6,421 bases of DNA, from NCBI GenBank assembly GCA_016932295.1, contig JAFGDC010000439.1, positions 1 through 6,421 of the forward strand, given 5' to 3'. Position numbers and translations under genes: made by a program. Shown piece by piece: positions 5,263 through 6,421 of this stretch. Each line of letters opens with the position of its first letter. Position 1 is the first letter of the stretch. A model generated the notes under the pieces. That model saw only the letters and a program-made list of their open reading frames with translations. It did no database searches and was not told the origin of the DNA. This DNA comes from a candidate division CSSED10-310 bacterium. GTDB taxonomy: Bacteria > CSSED10-310 > JAFGDC01.

Positions 5263-5796
5263 TTATTTCCCGTTGCCGGATCCCATTGCCAGCCGCAGTT
5301 CATTCATGGGATGCAAATCGGCAATCCTGATGCCATGACAGCGATAGCCGCCACCGGTGCCGAATTTGCTTCCCCAGTCCCGCAACGGCGCCCGGTCCAC
5401 CTCCGCCGCCGTGGCCCACCCACAGATGACGGCATTGGTGCCCGCAGGGATGCGATCGGCATCCCTGTTGGCGACATTGAGAATCACCTGGACATAGCAG
5501 GCCGGCTTGCGGGATGCCGCGTAATCCTCCCGGACCAGCAGGTGCAGCCCGGCATGAAATGGGAACGATGAGGTTTTAATCTCGATGTCATCGAAATCGG
5601 TCTCACCCCTGTTGTGGCCCACGCGGTGAGCGCGCCAGTCGCCGAAAAAATACCGCGCGAAGGCGAATTCACCAAGGATTCCCGTGAGCGTGTCGATCTC
5701 CGAGGCGACGGTGCGTCGGACACGGACTGCATCGACCAGATTCAGCGCCGCGGCAAGCATCTCTTCAGAAACGATCACTGACGGATACAACGGCAT
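5263..5796 (-). CDS. PD-(D/E)XK nuclease, putative type II restriction endonuclease
   Basis: This is a 177-residue cytoplasmic protein. It carries the features of a PD-(D/E)XK nuclease core: an early glutamate in GEFAFARYFFG (E43), then an acidic loop and DFDDIEIKTS with D67 or D70, E72 and K74 as the likely metal and catalytic residues. A strand-rich part follows (HLLVREDY, CYVQVILNV, AVICGWAT), and a conserved-looking GSKFGTGGGYRCHGI lies near the end. The length suits a small type II restriction enzyme. The ATG at 5796 is five bases after the stop of the methyltransferase gene, and the only SD-like sequence (AGAG) overlaps that stop, so translation is probably coupled. An upstream ATG at 5871 would overlap the methyltransferase by 70 bases and is less likely. 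I do not recognise a named enzyme or its target sequence. The role is inferred from the motif and its partner. Confidence 0.78.
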   Translation of the reverse strand: MPLYPSVIVSEEMLAAALNLVDAVRVRRTVASEIDTLTGILGEFAFARYFFGDWRAHRVGHNRGETDFDDIEIKTSSFPFHAGLHLLVREDYAASRKPACYVQVILNVANRDADRIPAGTNAVICGWATAAEVDRAPLRDWGSKFGTGGGYRCHGIRIADLHPMNELRLAMGSGNGK

Positions 5797-5801
5797 GCGA
5801 C

Positions 5802-6421
5802 TTACTCTTTTCCAAGTAAAACGATCCGGTTGGTATTGGTACCCAAACTGTTGTTGGACACTCCCCAGCAATTGGCGGTCTTGGTGAATGTCTGGCTGTT
5901 GATGAGCACCAGCACCGGCCGCAGCCCCGCGGCATGGGCCGCCGGGATCACGTATTCCTCAAGCCGCACCGTGCCCTTGTTCACCTCCCCCACTTCGAAC
6001 GCCACCCATCCTCCCGGGGTAAGCAGACGATGCAACTCCAGGAACACCTGCCGCATCTTCTCCGTCCAGTCCTCCAGGCGCGGCAGCATGGTGATGGGCA
6101 CCCGATCCGCATCCACGCCGATGAACCAGCATCGCAGCCAGTTGTCAACCGCGTAATCCACCACATTCAGGAACGGCGGTGAAGTGACCACCAGCCTGAC
6201 GGTTCCGTCCGCCAGCTCCGGGGTGGCGGCACTATCCCTGGTCAGCAGGCGCAGCCGTTCCCCCGCACGATTAAGATACTTCTTGTCAAACGAGGTGAGC
6301 TTCCTGACGAGGGATCGCGACTTCTTCAGGATGATGTCACGCACCTTCCGGAGTGGTGGTGTCTGGTTGCGCCGTTCATTGATCTTGATCTGTGATTTAA
6401 CGGAAACCGCCTGATTCGGCG
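5802..6421 (-). CDS. DNA methyltransferase of a restriction-modification system, C-terminal part (5' end outside window)
   Basis: The frame is open from the right edge to a TAA at 5802 and gives about 205 residues. The hallmark is TSPPF (6185-6171 on the minus strand), the catalytic motif IV typical of cytosine-N4 amino-methyltransferases. It is followed by LNVVDYAVDNWLRCWFIG, a HRLLTPGGWVAFEVGEV strand region, and a C-terminal SLGTNTNRIVLLGKE. The SAM-binding FxGxG motif is not visible. It should lie upstream, outside the window, so the gene is truncated rather than short. A GTG at 6344 could be read as a start, but the frame continues upstream without a stop and no SD precedes it. The enzyme would methylate the site cut by the nuclease gene just downstream. 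N4-cytosine rather than N6-adenine specificity is inferred from the TSPPF form. Confidence 0.85.
   Translation of the reverse strand, partial: PNQAVSVKSQIKINERRNQTPPLRKVRDIILKKSRSLVRKLTSFDKKYLNRAGERLRLLTRDSAATPELADGTVRLVVTSPPFLNVVDYAVDNWLRCWFIGVDADRVPITMLPRLEDWTEKMRQVFLELHRLLTPGGWVAFEVGEVNKGTVRLEEYVIPAAHAAGLRPVLVLINSQTFTKTANCWGVSNNSLGTNTNRIVLLGKE

Noticed and set aside
5017..5571. 184-codon plus-strand open frame
   Set aside because: It overlaps the nuclease gene antisense and extends through repeat copy C. It has no motif and no ribosome binding site.

Overview
The window is a stretch of bacterial chromosome of fairly high GC content. Six protein-coding genes can be supported. A signal peptide and SD-type ribosome binding sites point to an ordinary bacterium, probably Gram-negative. 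Nothing here fixes the species. The degenerate heptamer repeats and GC palindromes between genes resemble those seen in assemblies of uncultivated lineages, but that is an impression from memory and not a search result.

Layout, left to right. (1) Positions 1-438, minus strand: the first 146 residues of an exported, cysteine-rich beta-sandwich protein that runs off the left edge. A sigma70-like promoter with an operator-like inverted repeat in its spacer lies upstream of it. (2) Positions 439-1050: a 612-bp intergenic region between divergent genes. It holds two copies of an interspersed hairpin repeat, an 11-bp-arm GC palindrome, a 22-bp tandem duplication and a run of AATCCGC heptamers. (3) Positions 1051-3568, plus strand: a likely two-gene operon, with a short Hsp70/YegD-type ATPase followed 22 bp later by an aldo/keto reductase with a C-terminal double ferredoxin-type cysteine region (COG1453 type). 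(4) Positions 3569-3740: a convergent intergenic gap. (5) Positions 3741-4928, minus strand: a radical SAM protein with a helix-hairpin-helix, of the putative DNA modification/repair family (TIGR03916/COG4277). A good promoter sits directly upstream of the start chosen here. (6) Positions 4929-5262: an intergenic gap with a third, inverted copy of the hairpin repeat. (7) Positions 5263-6421, minus strand: an apparent type II restriction-modification pair, with a TSPPF-type DNA methyltransferase (open at the right edge) followed 5 bp later by a compact PD-(D/E)XK nuclease.

The genes do not form one obvious pathway. The Hsp70 and reductase genes are probably co-transcribed, and a small hairpin at their junction could couple their translation. 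The methyltransferase and nuclease form a self-contained defence unit. The radical SAM protein is a DNA-metabolism candidate without its usual uracil-DNA-glycosylase-like partner in view. The most unusual non-coding signal is the interspersed repeat. Its three copies carry a 4-bp stem closed by a GNRA-type loop, one copy shows a compensated base-pair change, and the outermost two copies face each other across about 4.5 kb.
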